Shown: piece by piece, positions 50,043-58,686 of the stretch
Layout of the letters: every line of letters begins with the position of its first letter
Numbering within the stretch: the stretch's first letter is position 1
Source: Streptomyces sp. ML-6
GTDB lineage: Bacteria; Actinomycetota; Actinomycetes; Streptomycetales; Streptomycetaceae
Length of the DNA stretch: 64,000 nucleotides
Reading direction: 5' to 3'
Assembly: GCF_030116705.1 (NCBI RefSeq)
Contig: NZ_JAOTIK010000004.1
Coordinates: 57,570 to 121,569 of the forward strand
The notes under the pieces: model-generated
What the model was told of the DNA's origin: nothing
What the model saw: the letters and a program-made list of their open reading frames with translations, nothing else
Databases searched by the model: none
Program-made: the position numbers and the translations under genes

Positions 50043-51656
50043 ATGACGGGCACCTCCACCGCAACAGACAACTCCATCAAGAAGGTCGTGATCCTCGGCG
50101 GCGGCACGGCCGGCTGGATGACCGCCGCCTATCTCGGCAAGGCGCTGCGCAGCACGGTCGAGGTCACGGTGCTGGAGGCGCCGGGCATTCCGCGGATCGG
50201 TGTGGGCGAGGCCACCGTGCCCAATCTGCACCGGGTGCTCTTCGACTTCCTCGGGATCGAGGAGGAGGAGTGGATGCGTGAGTGCAACGCCAGTTACAAG
50301 ATGGCGGTCCGTTTCATCAACTGGCGTACTCCGGGGCGGGGCCAGAGCGGTCCGCGGGAGCTGGAGGGCGGCGGCCCGGACCACTTCTACCACCCGTTCG
50401 GCATCAGTCCGGAGCACGACGGGATTCCGATGTCGCACTACTGGTTCAAGAACAAGTACGAGGGGAGGACCAGCGAGCCGTACGACTACGCCTGTTTCCG
50501 TGAGGCGCCCCTGATGGACGCGAAGAAGGCGCCGCGGCACCTGGACGGTTCCTCCCCCACCCGGTACGCGTGGCACTTCGACGCGGCGCTGGTGGCCGAC
50601 TTCCTGCGCCGGTTCGCCACCGGGAAGCAGGGGGTGCGGCACGTCCAGGACGAGATGACGCGGGTCGAGAAGGACGAGCGGGGTTTCGTCCGGGCCCTGC
50701 ACACCCGGCAGGGGCGGGTCCTGGAGGCGGATCTGTTCGTGGACTGCTCCGGTTTCCGCAGTCTGCTGATGAACGGGGCGATGGAGGAGCCCTTCGTCGA
50801 CATGAGCGACCAGCTGCTGTGCGACCGGGCGGTGGCCACGGCCGTGCCGCACGACGACGACGCCCACGGGGTGGAGCCGTACACGTCGGCGATCGCGATG
50901 TCCTCGGGGTGGGCGTGGAAGATACCGATGCCGGGCCGTTTCGGGACCGGTTACGTCTATTCCAGCCGTTTCACCACGCAGGAGGAGGCCACCGCCGAGT
51001 TCTGCGAGCTGTGGGGGCTGGACCCGGAGAAGACCGAGTTCAACCACGTGAAGTTCCGGGTCGGGCGCAACCGCCGGGCCTGGGTGAAGAACGTCGTCGG
51101 CATCGGTCTTTCGGGGGCTTTCCTGGAGCCGCTGGAGTCCACCGGCATCTACTTCATCACCGCCGCGGTCTACCAGCTGGCCCGGCACTTCCCGGACAAG
51201 ACGTTCAACCAGTCCCTGGTCGACAACTTCAACAGGGAGATCGAGGTGATGTTCGACGACACCCGGGACTTCATCCAGACGCACTTCTACTTCGCGCCGC
51301 GCACCGACTCGGCGTTCTGGCGGGCCAACAAGGAGCTGGAGCTCCCCCAAAGCATCCGGGAGAAGATCGACGCGTACAAGGCGGGTCTTCCGGTCAACCA
51401 GGCGGCGACGGACGACGCGACGTACTACGGGAATTTCGACGCGGAGTTCCGCAACTTCTGGACCAACGAGCGCTATTACTGCATTTTTGCCGGTCTCGGT
51501 CTGGAGCCGGACGCGCCGCTGCCGATCCTTTACCACAAGCCGGAGTCGGTGGCCGGTGCGCAGGCCATGTTCGACCGGGTCAAGAAGGAGCAGCAGGAGC
51601 TGCTCAACTCCCTGCCCAGCACCCGTGAGGCGCTCGGCCGGCTGCACGGCAAGTAG
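50043..51656 (+). CDS. FADH2-dependent tryptophan halogenase (PrnA/RebH type)
   Basis: A 537-residue flavin-dependent halogenase. The FAD motif GGGTAGW is at residues 19-25, the halogenase signature GWAWKIP near 289, and the catalytic lysine at residue 86 (ASYK), aligned with Lys79 of PrnA. The [12 protein letters not shown] segment keeps the glutamate matching PrnA Glu346. The FYHPFG stretch retains the His and Phe that sandwich the indole in PrnA/RebH, and [15 protein letters not shown] resembles RebH. This places it with tryptophan 7- or 6-halogenases rather than the 5-halogenase PyrH; the exact position cannot be fixed by reading. Free tryptophan is the likely substrate, and reduced flavin comes from the next gene. 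Confidence 0.93.
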   Translation: MTGTSTATDNSIKKVVILGGGTAGWMTAAYLGKALRSTVEVTVLEAPGIPRIGVGEATVPNLHRVLFDFLGIEEEEWMRECNASYKMAVRFINWRTPGRGQSGPRELEGGGPDHFYHPFGISPEHDGIPMSHYWFKNKYEGRTSEPYDYACFREAPLMDAKKAPRHLDGSSPTRYAWHFDAALVADFLRRFATGKQGVRHVQDEMTRVEKDERGFVRALHTRQGRVLEADLFVDCSGFRSLLMNGAMEEPFVDMSDQLLCDRAVATAVPHDDDAHGVEPYTSAIAMSSGWAWKIPMPGRFGTGYVYSSRFTTQEEATAEFCELWGLDPEKTEFNHVKFRVGRNRRAWVKNVVGIGLSGAFLEPLESTGIYFITAAVYQLARHFPDKTFNQSLVDNFNREIEVMFDDTRDFIQTHFYFAPRTDSAFWRANKELELPQSIREKIDAYKAGLPVNQAATDDATYYGNFDAEFRNFWTNERYYCIFAGLGLEPDAPLPILYHKPESVAGAQAMFDRVKKEQQELLNSLPSTREALGRLHGK

Positions 51657-51744
51657 CCGTGCCGCGCCGCGTGCCCCGGTGGTCCGGTCTCCTGTCCGGC
51701 CGGCCGCCGGGGGCGCGGCACACGTCTTCGACAGGAGGATTTCC

Positions 51745-52281
51745 ATGACCGACCGGCCCGTTCCGCAAGCCGACATACGCCCGCTGATGGGCGGTTTTCC
51801 TTCCGGGGTGTCCGTGGTGACGGCGCTCGACGCCGACGGCACGCCCCGGGGGATGACCTGCACGTCGCTGGCGAGCGTGGCGCTGGGTCCGCCGACGCTC
51901 GTGATCTGCCTGCGCACGGCGAGTCCCACCACCCGCAGTGTGCTCCTGGGCGGGCAGCTGGCCCTGAACCTGCTGCACGAGAAGGCGCGTGCCACTTCCG
52001 ACCTGTTCGGGTCGGGTGCTCCCGACCGGTTCGCGCTGACGGCCTGGCATCTGCCGCTGGGGGCGGGCGGGCCGCATCTGACGGGGGCCGCGCACGCCAT
52101 CGCCGACTGCGAGGTGACCGGTACCAGGGAGGTCGGGGACCACACGGCGGTGTTCGTGCGGGTGCGGCGCTTCACCGCCGATGAGTCGGCCGCTCCGCTG
52201 TTGTACGGGCGGCGGCGTTATGCGCGCTGGTCGCACGCGGTGGCGGGGGCGCGGGAAGGGGCCGGTCATGTCGGGGCGTGA
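51745..52281 (+). CDS. NAD(P)H:flavin reductase (halogenase partner)
   Basis: A 178-residue flavin reductase of the PF01613 family, full length. The typical core is visible: MGGFPSGVSVVTALDADGTPRGMTCTSLASVALGPPTLVICL, followed by LALNLLHEKARATSDLFG and a C-terminal LLYGRRRYARW. It supplies FADH2 to the tryptophan halogenase 88 bp upstream. AGGAGG lies seven bases before the ATG. Its end overlaps the antiporter gene by 14 bp, so the three genes form one operon. Confidence 0.92.
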   Translation: MTDRPVPQADIRPLMGGFPSGVSVVTALDADGTPRGMTCTSLASVALGPPTLVICLRTASPTTRSVLLGGQLALNLLHEKARATSDLFGSGAPDRFALTAWHLPLGAGGPHLTGAAHAIADCEVTGTREVGDHTAVFVRVRRFTADESAAPLLYGRRRYARWSHAVAGAREGAGHVGA

Positions 52282-53710
52282 TCCGCTGCCCGGTCTCCTG
52301 GTCGCCATCCCGGTGGTGATCCTGGCGTGCCAGGCCGGTGCGCTGGTGTTCCGCAGGCTGGGCCAGCCGCCGGTCGTCGGGGAGATCACGCTGGGTATCG
52401 TGCTGGGGCCCTCGCTGCTGGGCTGGGTCTGGCCGGCGGCGCAGTCCTGGCTGTTTCCCGGGCCGGTGGCGGAGTTCCTGGGGGCGTTCGGCAGCATCGG
52501 GCTGCTGGCCTTCATGTTCCTGGCCGGGCTGGAGCTGGATCTGGGCGCGCTGCGCGGGCACCGCAAGGTGGCGATAACGGTCAGCCAGGCCAGTATCGTC
52601 CTGCCTCTGGTGCTGGGGTCGCTCCTGGGCCTTGCGATGTTCCCGGTGTTCGCGCCGCCGGGGGTGGGCCGGGTGCCGTTCGTGCTGTTCCTCGCCGTGT
52701 CGATGAGCGTCACCGCTTTTCCCGTGCTGGCCCGGGTTTTGAGCGACCGGGGCCTGAGCGGGACCCGGATGGGTTCGCTGGCCATGGCGTGCGCGGCGGT
52801 CGACGACGTGAGTGCCTGGTGCCTGCTGGCGGCGGTGGCCGCCATCTCCACGAGCGGCTCGCCCGCCCAGGCGCTGACCACGGCGGTGCTGGCCGCCGTG
52901 TTCCTCGCCGTCATGGCGGGCGTGCTGCGTCCGCTGCTGGCCCGGTGGGCGGGGCGGGCGGGCGGGGCGGCGGACGGGGCGGTGCTGGTCGTCCTGTTCA
53001 GCGGCCTGTGCCTGTCCGCGCTGGCCACCGACAGGATCGGGGTGCACGCCCTGTTCGGCGCGTTCGTCTTCGGTCTGGTCACTCCCCGGGGATCACGGGC
53101 GGTCGAACGGTGCACGGCGCGGCTGCGCGCGTTCTGTGTGCCGGTGCTGCTGCCGCTGTTCTTCGTCTCCACCGGGCTGCACACCGATGTGTCGCTGCTG
53201 GCCGGTGACCCGGTCCAGTGGCTGTGGGCGCTGGCCGTGCTGGGCGTGGCGGTGCTCGGCAAGTGGGGCGGGAGCACGGGCGGGGCCCGGCTCGCGGGAC
53301 AGTCCTGGCGTGATTCCCTCTCGCTCGGGGCCCTGATGAACTGCCGGGGCCTGACGGAACTGGTGGTGCTGAACCTGGGGCTGGAACTCGGGGTGATCGG
53401 CCCCGGCCTGTTCACCATGCTGGTCCTGATGGCCCTGGTCACCACGGCCCTCACCTCACCGGCCCTGTCCTGGATCCGGCGCGGGGACACCCCCGCACCC
53501 CCACCCGCCGGAACCCACACCCCCGCCGGGACCACTCCCCCCGCCGGGAACGGCCCTGCCGGGAACGGCCCGGTGGGGAGCGGCGCCCCGGTGGGGGCCG
53601 GTACCCCGGCGTCCGCGGCCGGCCCGGCGAACCCGCCCCCCGAACCGGACCGGGACCCGGAACGGGGCGGGGGGCGGGAACAGGTACGGGAACCCGCCCC
53701 TGCCCGGTGA
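52268..53710 (+). CDS. Cation/proton antiporter (CPA2, Kef-like)
   Basis: A 480-residue membrane protein of the monovalent cation:proton antiporter-2 family with about twelve hydrophobic segments in residues 1-405. Signature stretches are QPPVVGEITLGIVLGPSLLGW, LAFMFLAGLELDLGAL, SMSVTAFPVLARVLSDRGL, AVDDVSAWCLL (the paired Asp residues of the ion path) and MNCRGLTELVVLNLGLE. The last about 70 residues are a Pro/Gly-rich low-complexity tail. Such antiporters often accompany halogenases in peptide clusters and are suspected to serve export, resistance or ion balance. No NAD-binding RCK domain is attached. Confidence 0.9.
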   Translation: MSGRDPLPGLLVAIPVVILACQAGALVFRRLGQPPVVGEITLGIVLGPSLLGWVWPAAQSWLFPGPVAEFLGAFGSIGLLAFMFLAGLELDLGALRGHRKVAITVSQASIVLPLVLGSLLGLAMFPVFAPPGVGRVPFVLFLAVSMSVTAFPVLARVLSDRGLSGTRMGSLAMACAAVDDVSAWCLLAAVAAISTSGSPAQALTTAVLAAVFLAVMAGVLRPLLARWAGRAGGAADGAVLVVLFSGLCLSALATDRIGVHALFGAFVFGLVTPRGSRAVERCTARLRAFCVPVLLPLFFVSTGLHTDVSLLAGDPVQWLWALAVLGVAVLGKWGGSTGGARLAGQSWRDSLSLGALMNCRGLTELVVLNLGLELGVIGPGLFTMLVLMALVTTALTSPALSWIRRGDTPAPPPAGTHTPAGTTPPAGNGPAGNGPVGSGAPVGAGTPASAAGPANPPPEPDRDPERGGGREQVREPAPAR

Positions 53711-53775
53711 CCCGCGGGAAACCCGCCACCACCCACTGCCCGCCGGCCGACCGGCCGGACTGACGGCCGGACTGC

Positions 53776-53835
53776 CGGCCGGCCGGGCTGCGGCCGGCCG
53801 GGCTGCGGCCGGCCGGGCTGCGGCCGGCCGGGCTG
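53776..53835. repeat. Four exact copies of a 15-bp repeat
   Basis: CGGCCGGCCGGGCTG repeated four times without change in the convergent gap (53711-54114) between the antiporter and trpD. The unit can fold on itself, so it may add to transcription termination. Confidence 0.85.
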
Positions 53836-53857
53836 CTGGCTGCTGTGGCCGGCTGGG

Positions 53858-53892
53858 CGGCCGGCACGGTACGCCGGTGACGGTGCCGGCCG
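53858..53892. terminator. Convergent hairpin terminator
   Basis: A 10-bp stem with a 15-base loop that itself contains a short inverted repeat, between the convergent antiporter and trpD genes. Confidence 0.5.
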
Positions 53893-53990
53893 GGCACCCC
53901 CCGCCCCCGCCGCCCCGCCACTCCGCCGCCCCCGCATGTCCCCTCCCCCGGCCGCCGGGCACGCGCCGGGGCCGGGTTCCCGGGCCGGGG

Positions 53991-54046
53991 TTGGATTCCC
54001 GGACCGGGGTTGGATTCCCGGACCGGGGTTGGATTCCCGGACCGGG
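53991..54046. repeat. Three copies of a 19-bp repeat
   Basis: TTGGATTCCCGGACCGGGG repeated three times head-to-tail, followed by G-rich low-complexity sequence up to the trpD stop. No gene is seen in the 404-bp gap. Confidence 0.85.
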
Positions 54047-54114
54047 CCGGGGGCCGGGTTCGGGGGGCGGGTTCGGGGGCGGGGGGCCGGGTTCGGGGGC
54101 GGGGGGTGGGGTGT

Positions 54115-55242
54115 TCATGCGGCTGTGGTGATCCGGGCCCCGGCGGCGGGGGGCCGGGCGGAGGCGGGGGGCCGGGCGGCCGGGGGGCGGGGGGTTGAGG
54201 TGGCCCGTACCCACCGGTCGAGGGTGGCGGCCGCGGCGCCGGAGTCGATCGCCCGGCCCGCCGCCTCCACCGCCCGGCCCAGGCGTTCGGTGACGGTGCG
54301 GCCCCGGGCCGGTTCGCCCGCCACCAGTGCCGCGCCCGCCGACAGCAGCACCGCGTCCCGTACCGGGCCGCGTTCGCCGTCCAGGACGCGCCGGGCGACG
54401 GCCGCGTTGTGGGCGGCGTCCTGTCCCCGCAGTGCCCGGGGCGGGGCGAGGGCGATGCCCACGTCGCGCGGGTCGAAGCGTTCCCGGGTGATGTCTCCGT
54501 CCTGGACGGCCAGGACGGTGGAGGTGGTGGTGACGGTGAGTTCGTCCAGGCCGTCGTCGCCGCGGAAGACCAGTCCCCTGCCGCCGGCGCGGGCCAGTGC
54601 CCCGGCGATCAGCGGGAGCATGCGGGCCTCGGCGACCCCGATCGCCTGGGCGGTGGGGGCCGCCGGGTTGGTCAGCGGCCCCAGCGCGTTGAAGACGGTG
54701 GGGATGCCCAGCTGTCTGCGCGGGCCGGCGGCATGGCGCATCGCGGGGTGGAAGTCGGGGGCGAAGCAGAAGGTGATGCCGGCCTCGTCGGCCACGGCGG
54801 CGACCCGTTCGGGCGGCAGCCGCAGGGTGACGCCCAGCGCTTCCAGGACGTCGGCGGAGCCGGAGGCCGAACTCGCCGCACGGTTGCCGTGCTTGACGAC
54901 CCGTGCGCCGGCTCCCGCCGCGACGATCGCGGACATCGTGGAGATGTTGACGGTGCGGGCCCCGTCGCCCCCGGTGCCCACCACGTCGACGGTCCTGCCC
55001 GGCACGTCGATGTGCACGGCGTGGGCCAGCATGCCGTGCACGAGTCCTTCGAGCTCGTCCACGGTCTCGCCCTTGGCCCGCAGGGCCACCAGGAAACCGG
55101 CGATCTGCGCTTCGGTGGCCCGCCCCCGCATCACCTGGTCCATCGCCCAGGCGGTGTCGAGGGCGTCCAGGTCCCGGCCCCCGAGCACCTGCCCCAGCAG
55201 CAGGGGCCAGGAGCGTTCCGGTGATGGTCTCGTGGCGCTCAC
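54115..55242 (-). CDS. trpD: Anthranilate phosphoribosyltransferase
   Basis: A 375-residue TrpD. The PRPP-binding [21 protein letters not shown] near residue 86 and the [23 protein letters not shown] segment near 110 are intact, as is [13 protein letters not shown] near 170. It joins anthranilate to phosphoribosyl pyrophosphate in tryptophan synthesis. An about 25-residue Ala/Pro-rich tail is unusual. GTG at 55242 is preferred because AAGGAG lies nine bases upstream, whereas the ATG at 55263 lacks a ribosome site. It starts 45 bp after the small DDPWHP-repeat gene and is probably co-transcribed with it. A pathway-specific copy would raise tryptophan supply for halogenation. Confidence 0.9.
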   Translation of the reverse strand: MSATRPSPERSWPLLLGQVLGGRDLDALDTAWAMDQVMRGRATEAQIAGFLVALRAKGETVDELEGLVHGMLAHAVHIDVPGRTVDVVGTGGDGARTVNISTMSAIVAAGAGARVVKHGNRAASSASGSADVLEALGVTLRLPPERVAAVADEAGITFCFAPDFHPAMRHAAGPRRQLGIPTVFNALGPLTNPAAPTAQAIGVAEARMLPLIAGALARAGGRGLVFRGDDGLDELTVTTTSTVLAVQDGDITRERFDPRDVGIALAPPRALRGQDAAHNAAVARRVLDGERGPVRDAVLLSAGAALVAGEPARGRTVTERLGRAVEAAGRAIDSGAAAATLDRWVRATSTPRPPAARPPASARPPAAGARITTAA

Positions 55243-55287
55243 TGGTCCTGTCTCCTTCTTCATCGTCAGTCGGTCGCGGTGCGGGGC

Positions 55288-55614
55288 TCAGGCGCCCGGC
55301 GCCGGGTGCCAGGGGTCGTCCGCCGAGGCCGGTCCGGCCGCCGGGGCGGGGTGCCAGGGGTCGTCCGCCGGCCCGGAAGCGGCCGCCAGGCCCGGGTGCC
55401 AGGGGTCGTCCGCCGGCGCGGGGGCCGGGGAGGGGTGCCACGGGTCGTCCAGCAGGCCGGCGGCCACGGTGGCCGGGCAGGAACTGCCGCAGGTTTCCGG
55501 GCCGCTCTGCCCGGCCGCCTGCGCGGCGCCCTGCCCGGCGGCGAATAACGCCGCACCGGCCAGGGCCCCGACGGCGGCCTTGCGGATCTTCCCGGTGATC
55601 GCATTGAGCTCCAT
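55288..55614 (-). CDS. Small secreted peptide with four DDPWHP repeats
   Basis: A 108-residue protein that I do not recognise. Residues 1-33 look like a Sec signal peptide (basic GKIRK, hydrophobic AAVGALAGAALFAAG, cleavage near AQA or AQAA). After CGSSC comes a tail in which DDPWHP occurs four times, spaced 13, 15 and 15 residues apart by Ala/Pro/Gly linkers, ending DDPWHPAPGA. ATG at 55614 has GGGGGG upstream. The even layout resembles multi-core precursor peptides, and the repeats each carry one tryptophan beside a tryptophan halogenase and trp genes. No RiPP-type modifying enzyme other than the halogenase and monooxygenase is visible, so a surface or metal-binding role (the His and Asp residues) is equally possible. 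Confidence 0.65.
   Translation of the reverse strand: MELNAITGKIRKAAVGALAGAALFAAGQGAAQAAGQSGPETCGSSCPATVAAGLLDDPWHPSPAPAPADDPWHPGLAAASGPADDPWHPAPAAGPASADDPWHPAPGA
55304..55449 (-). repeat. Four copies of a 17-bp repeat encoding DDPWHP
   Basis: Plus-strand GGGTGCCAGGGGTCGTC at 55304, 55349 and 55394, and a one-base variant at 55433; spacing 45, 45 and 39 bp. Linkers between copies have diverged, so the hexapeptide looks selected. Confidence 0.85.
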
Positions 55615-55937
55615 GATGTTTCCCCCCACATGAACTGTTGCGGCTCGTTCCGACATCCAGAACATTAGGAAGGACCGGTTTCGAATCATTATCGCCGGGC
55701 CTCCCGCCTGCCAGACCCGGCAATAAAATCGATATAACCGCTGCTCAGACCCCGTACGGGAAGGAATTCCCCGCCCTTGCGGAAGAGGACGGGAAGGGGC
55801 CCGGGACGGGGCCGGGGAAAAGGATCACCCCCCTTGCGGAAGGAACGGTCCGCATTCCGGTCACCCCACGCGGCAGCCGTGTTCCGGACGAAAGGATCCG
55901 TGCCTGTCTCCCCCTCCCCCGGCCACCCGCCGGAATT
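55615..55937 (-). promoter_or_regulatory. Intergenic region upstream of the DDPWHP gene
   Basis: A 323-bp gap with an AT-rich patch at 55720-55740 (ATAAAATCGATATAACC on the plus strand) and a GATAAT-like -10 near 55690 on the minus strand. It does not fit the SARP-box layout, so this gene pair may have a different promoter. A small GCCGGG/CCCGGC hairpin lies between the two. No gene was seen. Confidence 0.35.
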
Positions 55938-56771
55938 TCACCGGGTCTTCGGCCTGTCGCGCGCATCCGGCCCGCCCGCCCTCACCGCCGCACCCGGGAA
56001 AACGGACACGGGGACAGGAACGGGCCCGGGCACGGTGGATGCGGGCACGGTGGGTGCGGGTGCGGGCACGGTGGATGCGGGCACGGAGACGGGTGCGGGT
56101 GCGGGCACGGTGGATGCGGGCACGGTGGGTGCGGGTGCGGGCACGGTGGATGCGGGCACGGAGACGGGTGCGGGGGCGGGTGCGGTGGGTGCGGGGGTGG
56201 TGGGGCGGGCGGTGGCCAGGAAGTTGTCCAGGAGCCGCAGGCCGCCGGCGGTGGTGACGGACTCGGGATGGAACTGCACCCCCTCCACCGCCAGGGTGCG
56301 GTGGCGCAGCCCCATCACGTAGCCGTCGTCCTGGGAACGGGCGGTGACGGCCAGGGGAGGCGGCAGCGGCTCGGCGGCGATCAGCGAGTGGTAGCGCGTG
56401 GCGGTCAGGACCGGTTCCAGTCCCGCGAACACGCCGGTGCCGTCGTGGTGCACGGGGCTGGTCTTGCCGTGCCGGAGGCGTTTGGCGACGGTGACCCGGC
56501 CCCCGTAGGCCAGGCAGATGGCCTGGTGGCCCAGGCAGATGCCGAGCAGCGGTACCGTCCCGGCGAAGGCGCGGACCAGTTCGACGTGCCCGGAGGCGGC
56601 CGCGTGGCCGGGACCCGGGCCCAGGACGACGGCGTCGGGCCGCAGGGCGGCGAGCTGCTGCGGGGTACGGGTGTGCGAGCGCACGACGTCGGTGGCGGCG
56701 CCCAGGGTGCGCAGGTACTGGTCGATGATGTGGGTGAAGCTGTCGTAGGCGTCGACGAGCAGGACTTTCAC
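55938..56771 (-). CDS. trpG: Anthranilate synthase component II (glutamine amidotransferase)
   Basis: A 277-residue TrpG. The N-terminal VKVLLVDAYDSFTHIIDQYL, the catalytic cysteine in PLLGICLGHQAICLAYGG near residue 80, and the His-Glu pair in VEGVQFHPESVTT near 170 are intact. It supplies ammonia to TrpE. The normal domain ends near residue 190; the remaining about 85 residues are a VPASTVPAPAPT-type repeat tail not found in the family, encoded by tandem DNA repeats (56035-56175). GTG at 56771 overlaps the trpE stop (GTGA). Confidence 0.9.
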   Translation of the reverse strand: MKVLLVDAYDSFTHIIDQYLRTLGAATDVVRSHTRTPQQLAALRPDAVVLGPGPGHAAASGHVELVRAFAGTVPLLGICLGHQAICLAYGGRVTVAKRLRHGKTSPVHHDGTGVFAGLEPVLTATRYHSLIAAEPLPPPLAVTARSQDDGYVMGLRHRTLAVEGVQFHPESVTTAGGLRLLDNFLATARPTTPAPTAPAPAPVSVPASTVPAPAPTVPASTVPAPAPVSVPASTVPAPAPTVPASTVPGPVPVPVSVFPGAAVRAGGPDARDRPKTR

Positions 56772-58672
56772 GGTGTCAGCTCCCGTCCGGTCAGGGCCCA
56801 GTAGGCCGCGCCCATCTTGTGGAGGGTCTCGTGCCACTCGGCGCGGGGGCGGGAGTCGGCGACGATGCCCGCGCAGCTCTGGGTGGAGTAGGTGCCGGTG
56901 TCCGGGTCGTGCACGATCGTGCGGATGCACAGGGCGAGCCGGCTCCAGCCGCGCAGGTCGATGAGGCCGACGGCACCGGCGTACAGGCCGCGCGGTTCGC
57001 TCTCCAGTTCCTGGATGATCTCCATGGCGCGGATCTTGGGGGCGCCGGTGACGGTGCCGGCCGGGAAGGCGGCGCGCAGCACGCTCCAGGTGTCGTGTCC
57101 CGCCTCCAGGGTGCCCTGGACGGTGGAGACGAGGTGGAAGACGTGCGAGTACGTCTCGACTCTCATCAGATCCGGTGTCTGCAGCGTGCCGGGCGCGCAG
57201 ACCCGGCCGATGTCGTTGCGGCACAGGTCCACGAGCATGATGTGCTCGGCCCGTTCCTTCTCGTCGGCCAGCAGACGGGCGACCCGGGCCCGGTCGGCGG
57301 CCTCCTCGCCGCTGCGCGGCGCGGTCCCGGCGATGGGCCGCATGACGACCGTGCCGCCGCGGGTATGGAAGAGCACTTCGGGGCTGGCCCCGATGACGGT
57401 GCGCCCGGCGCGCGGCAGGAGGTACATGTACGGGGAGGGGTTGCGGCCGCGCAGGCGCCGGTAGACGTCCAGGGGGGCCAGGGAGGTGGCGACGTCGATG
57501 CGGTGGCCGATCTGGATCTGGTAGATGTCACCGACACCGATGTGTTCCAGGCAGCGCCGCACCCGTGCCAGGAACGTCTCCTCGTCGCAGGTGTCCCTCA
57601 CCCGGTACGGGCGGGGCGCTTCGGGCAGGACCCCGCCCTCCGTGCTCTCCCCGCCCGCCGCGGCCAGGGCAGCGGCGGCGGTGACGGCCGCGGTGACCAC
57701 CCCCGCACCCGCGAGGCTGGCGGGGACGGCTGAGGCGGTGGCGGGGCCGGGGCCGGCCGTGGAGCCGGTGGCGGCCGAGGTCGTGGCGGGGCCGGGGACG
57801 GCCGTGGAGCCGGTGGCGGCCGTGGGGCCGGGGACGGCTGAGGCGGTGGCGGGGCCGGCGGCGGCTGAGGTGCCGGCGGCCGTGGGACCGGTGACGGCGG
57901 TTGTGGCTGCGGCGGTTGGGGTGCCGGTGGGAGTCACGGGGCCGACGGGGGGTGTGGGGTGGGGGGCGGGGTCGGGGAAGGCGTCGCTGTGGGCGGTGAG
58001 CCTGCGCACCGTGCCGGGTTCGGGGCCGTACCAGAGGGTCTCGCGGAACAGGCCGAGCACGATGTCGGGCCCGGCGGCGGGTCCGGCGGCGGGTCCGGCG
58101 GCGGGTGCGGCGGCGGGTCCGGCGGCGGGTGCGGCGGCGGGTGCGGCATCGGGTGCGGCATCGGGTGTGGGGGCGGGTGTGGTGTCCCGGCCGGGCAGGG
58201 TCTCCATGTGCCAGGCGGAGCCGTAGCCGAAGGTGGCCAGGAACCCGAAGGCGTAGCTGTCGCGGGGGCGGGTGGTCTCCACGGTGAACAGGTCCTGGAC
58301 GGCGCGCAGCAGCTGCCAGGTCTGCTCGCGGTGGACCAGGCCGCGTTCGTTGCCGGGGCGGGGGGCCAGGCCCAGGGCGTCGGCGGTCTGGAGGATTGCG
58401 GTGACCAGGGGGGCGGTGCCGTGGACGGTGATCCGGTCGGCGTGCAGGCGGATCTCGGCGAGCAGTCCGTGGCCCACGACCGTGGCCGCGGGGTCCTGGC
58501 CGGGGTGGGGGGCGTTCTCCAGCAGGAACACCTCGTGGGGCGCGTGCCGGTGCAGTACGGCGTACAGGTCGAGCGGCCGGTGGGGGGCGGGGCGGGTCTC
58601 CTCCACCCGGACGGTGATGGCGCCCGGTGCGGGACGGGGCGGGCGGGGCGGGCTGTCGAGCACGGTGGTCAC
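56768..58672 (-). CDS. trpE: Anthranilate synthase component I with a low-complexity insert
   Basis: A 634-residue chorismate-binding enzyme. The catalytic C-terminal domain is complete: MRPIAGTAPRSGEEAADRARVARLLADEKERAEHIMLVDLCRNDIGRV and PAGTVTGAPKIRAMEIIQELE, then the CAGIVADS end. TrpE proteins are usually about 500 residues. The extra length comes from Ala/Pro/Gly/Thr repeats between the N-terminal regulatory domain (ends near 215) and the catalytic domain (starts near 370), in two blocks (58080-58160 and 57720-57940). Separate trpG makes this anthranilate synthase, not the fused TrpEG form. GTG at 58672 has AGGAG upstream and lies 14 bp after sbnB. Confidence 0.88.
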   Translation of the reverse strand: MTTVLDSPPRPPRPAPGAITVRVEETRPAPHRPLDLYAVLHRHAPHEVFLLENAPHPGQDPAATVVGHGLLAEIRLHADRITVHGTAPLVTAILQTADALGLAPRPGNERGLVHREQTWQLLRAVQDLFTVETTRPRDSYAFGFLATFGYGSAWHMETLPGRDTTPAPTPDAAPDAAPAAAPAAGPAAAPAAGPAAGPAAGPDIVLGLFRETLWYGPEPGTVRRLTAHSDAFPDPAPHPTPPVGPVTPTGTPTAAATTAVTGPTAAGTSAAAGPATASAVPGPTAATGSTAVPGPATTSAATGSTAGPGPATASAVPASLAGAGVVTAAVTAAAALAAAGGESTEGGVLPEAPRPYRVRDTCDEETFLARVRRCLEHIGVGDIYQIQIGHRIDVATSLAPLDVYRRLRGRNPSPYMYLLPRAGRTVIGASPEVLFHTRGGTVVMRPIAGTAPRSGEEAADRARVARLLADEKERAEHIMLVDLCRNDIGRVCAPGTLQTPDLMRVETYSHVFHLVSTVQGTLEAGHDTWSVLRAAFPAGTVTGAPKIRAMEIIQELESEPRGLYAGAVGLIDLRGWSRLALCIRTIVHDPDTGTYSTQSCAGIVADSRPRAEWHETLHKMGAAYWALTGRELTP

Positions 58673-58686
58673 GGGCGTGTCTCCTG

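Noticed and set aside
55288..55614. Tryptophan attenuator leader peptide for trpD
   Set aside because: Too long, has a signal peptide, and the tryptophans are isolated rather than in tandem; no terminator/antiterminator pair was seen before trpD.
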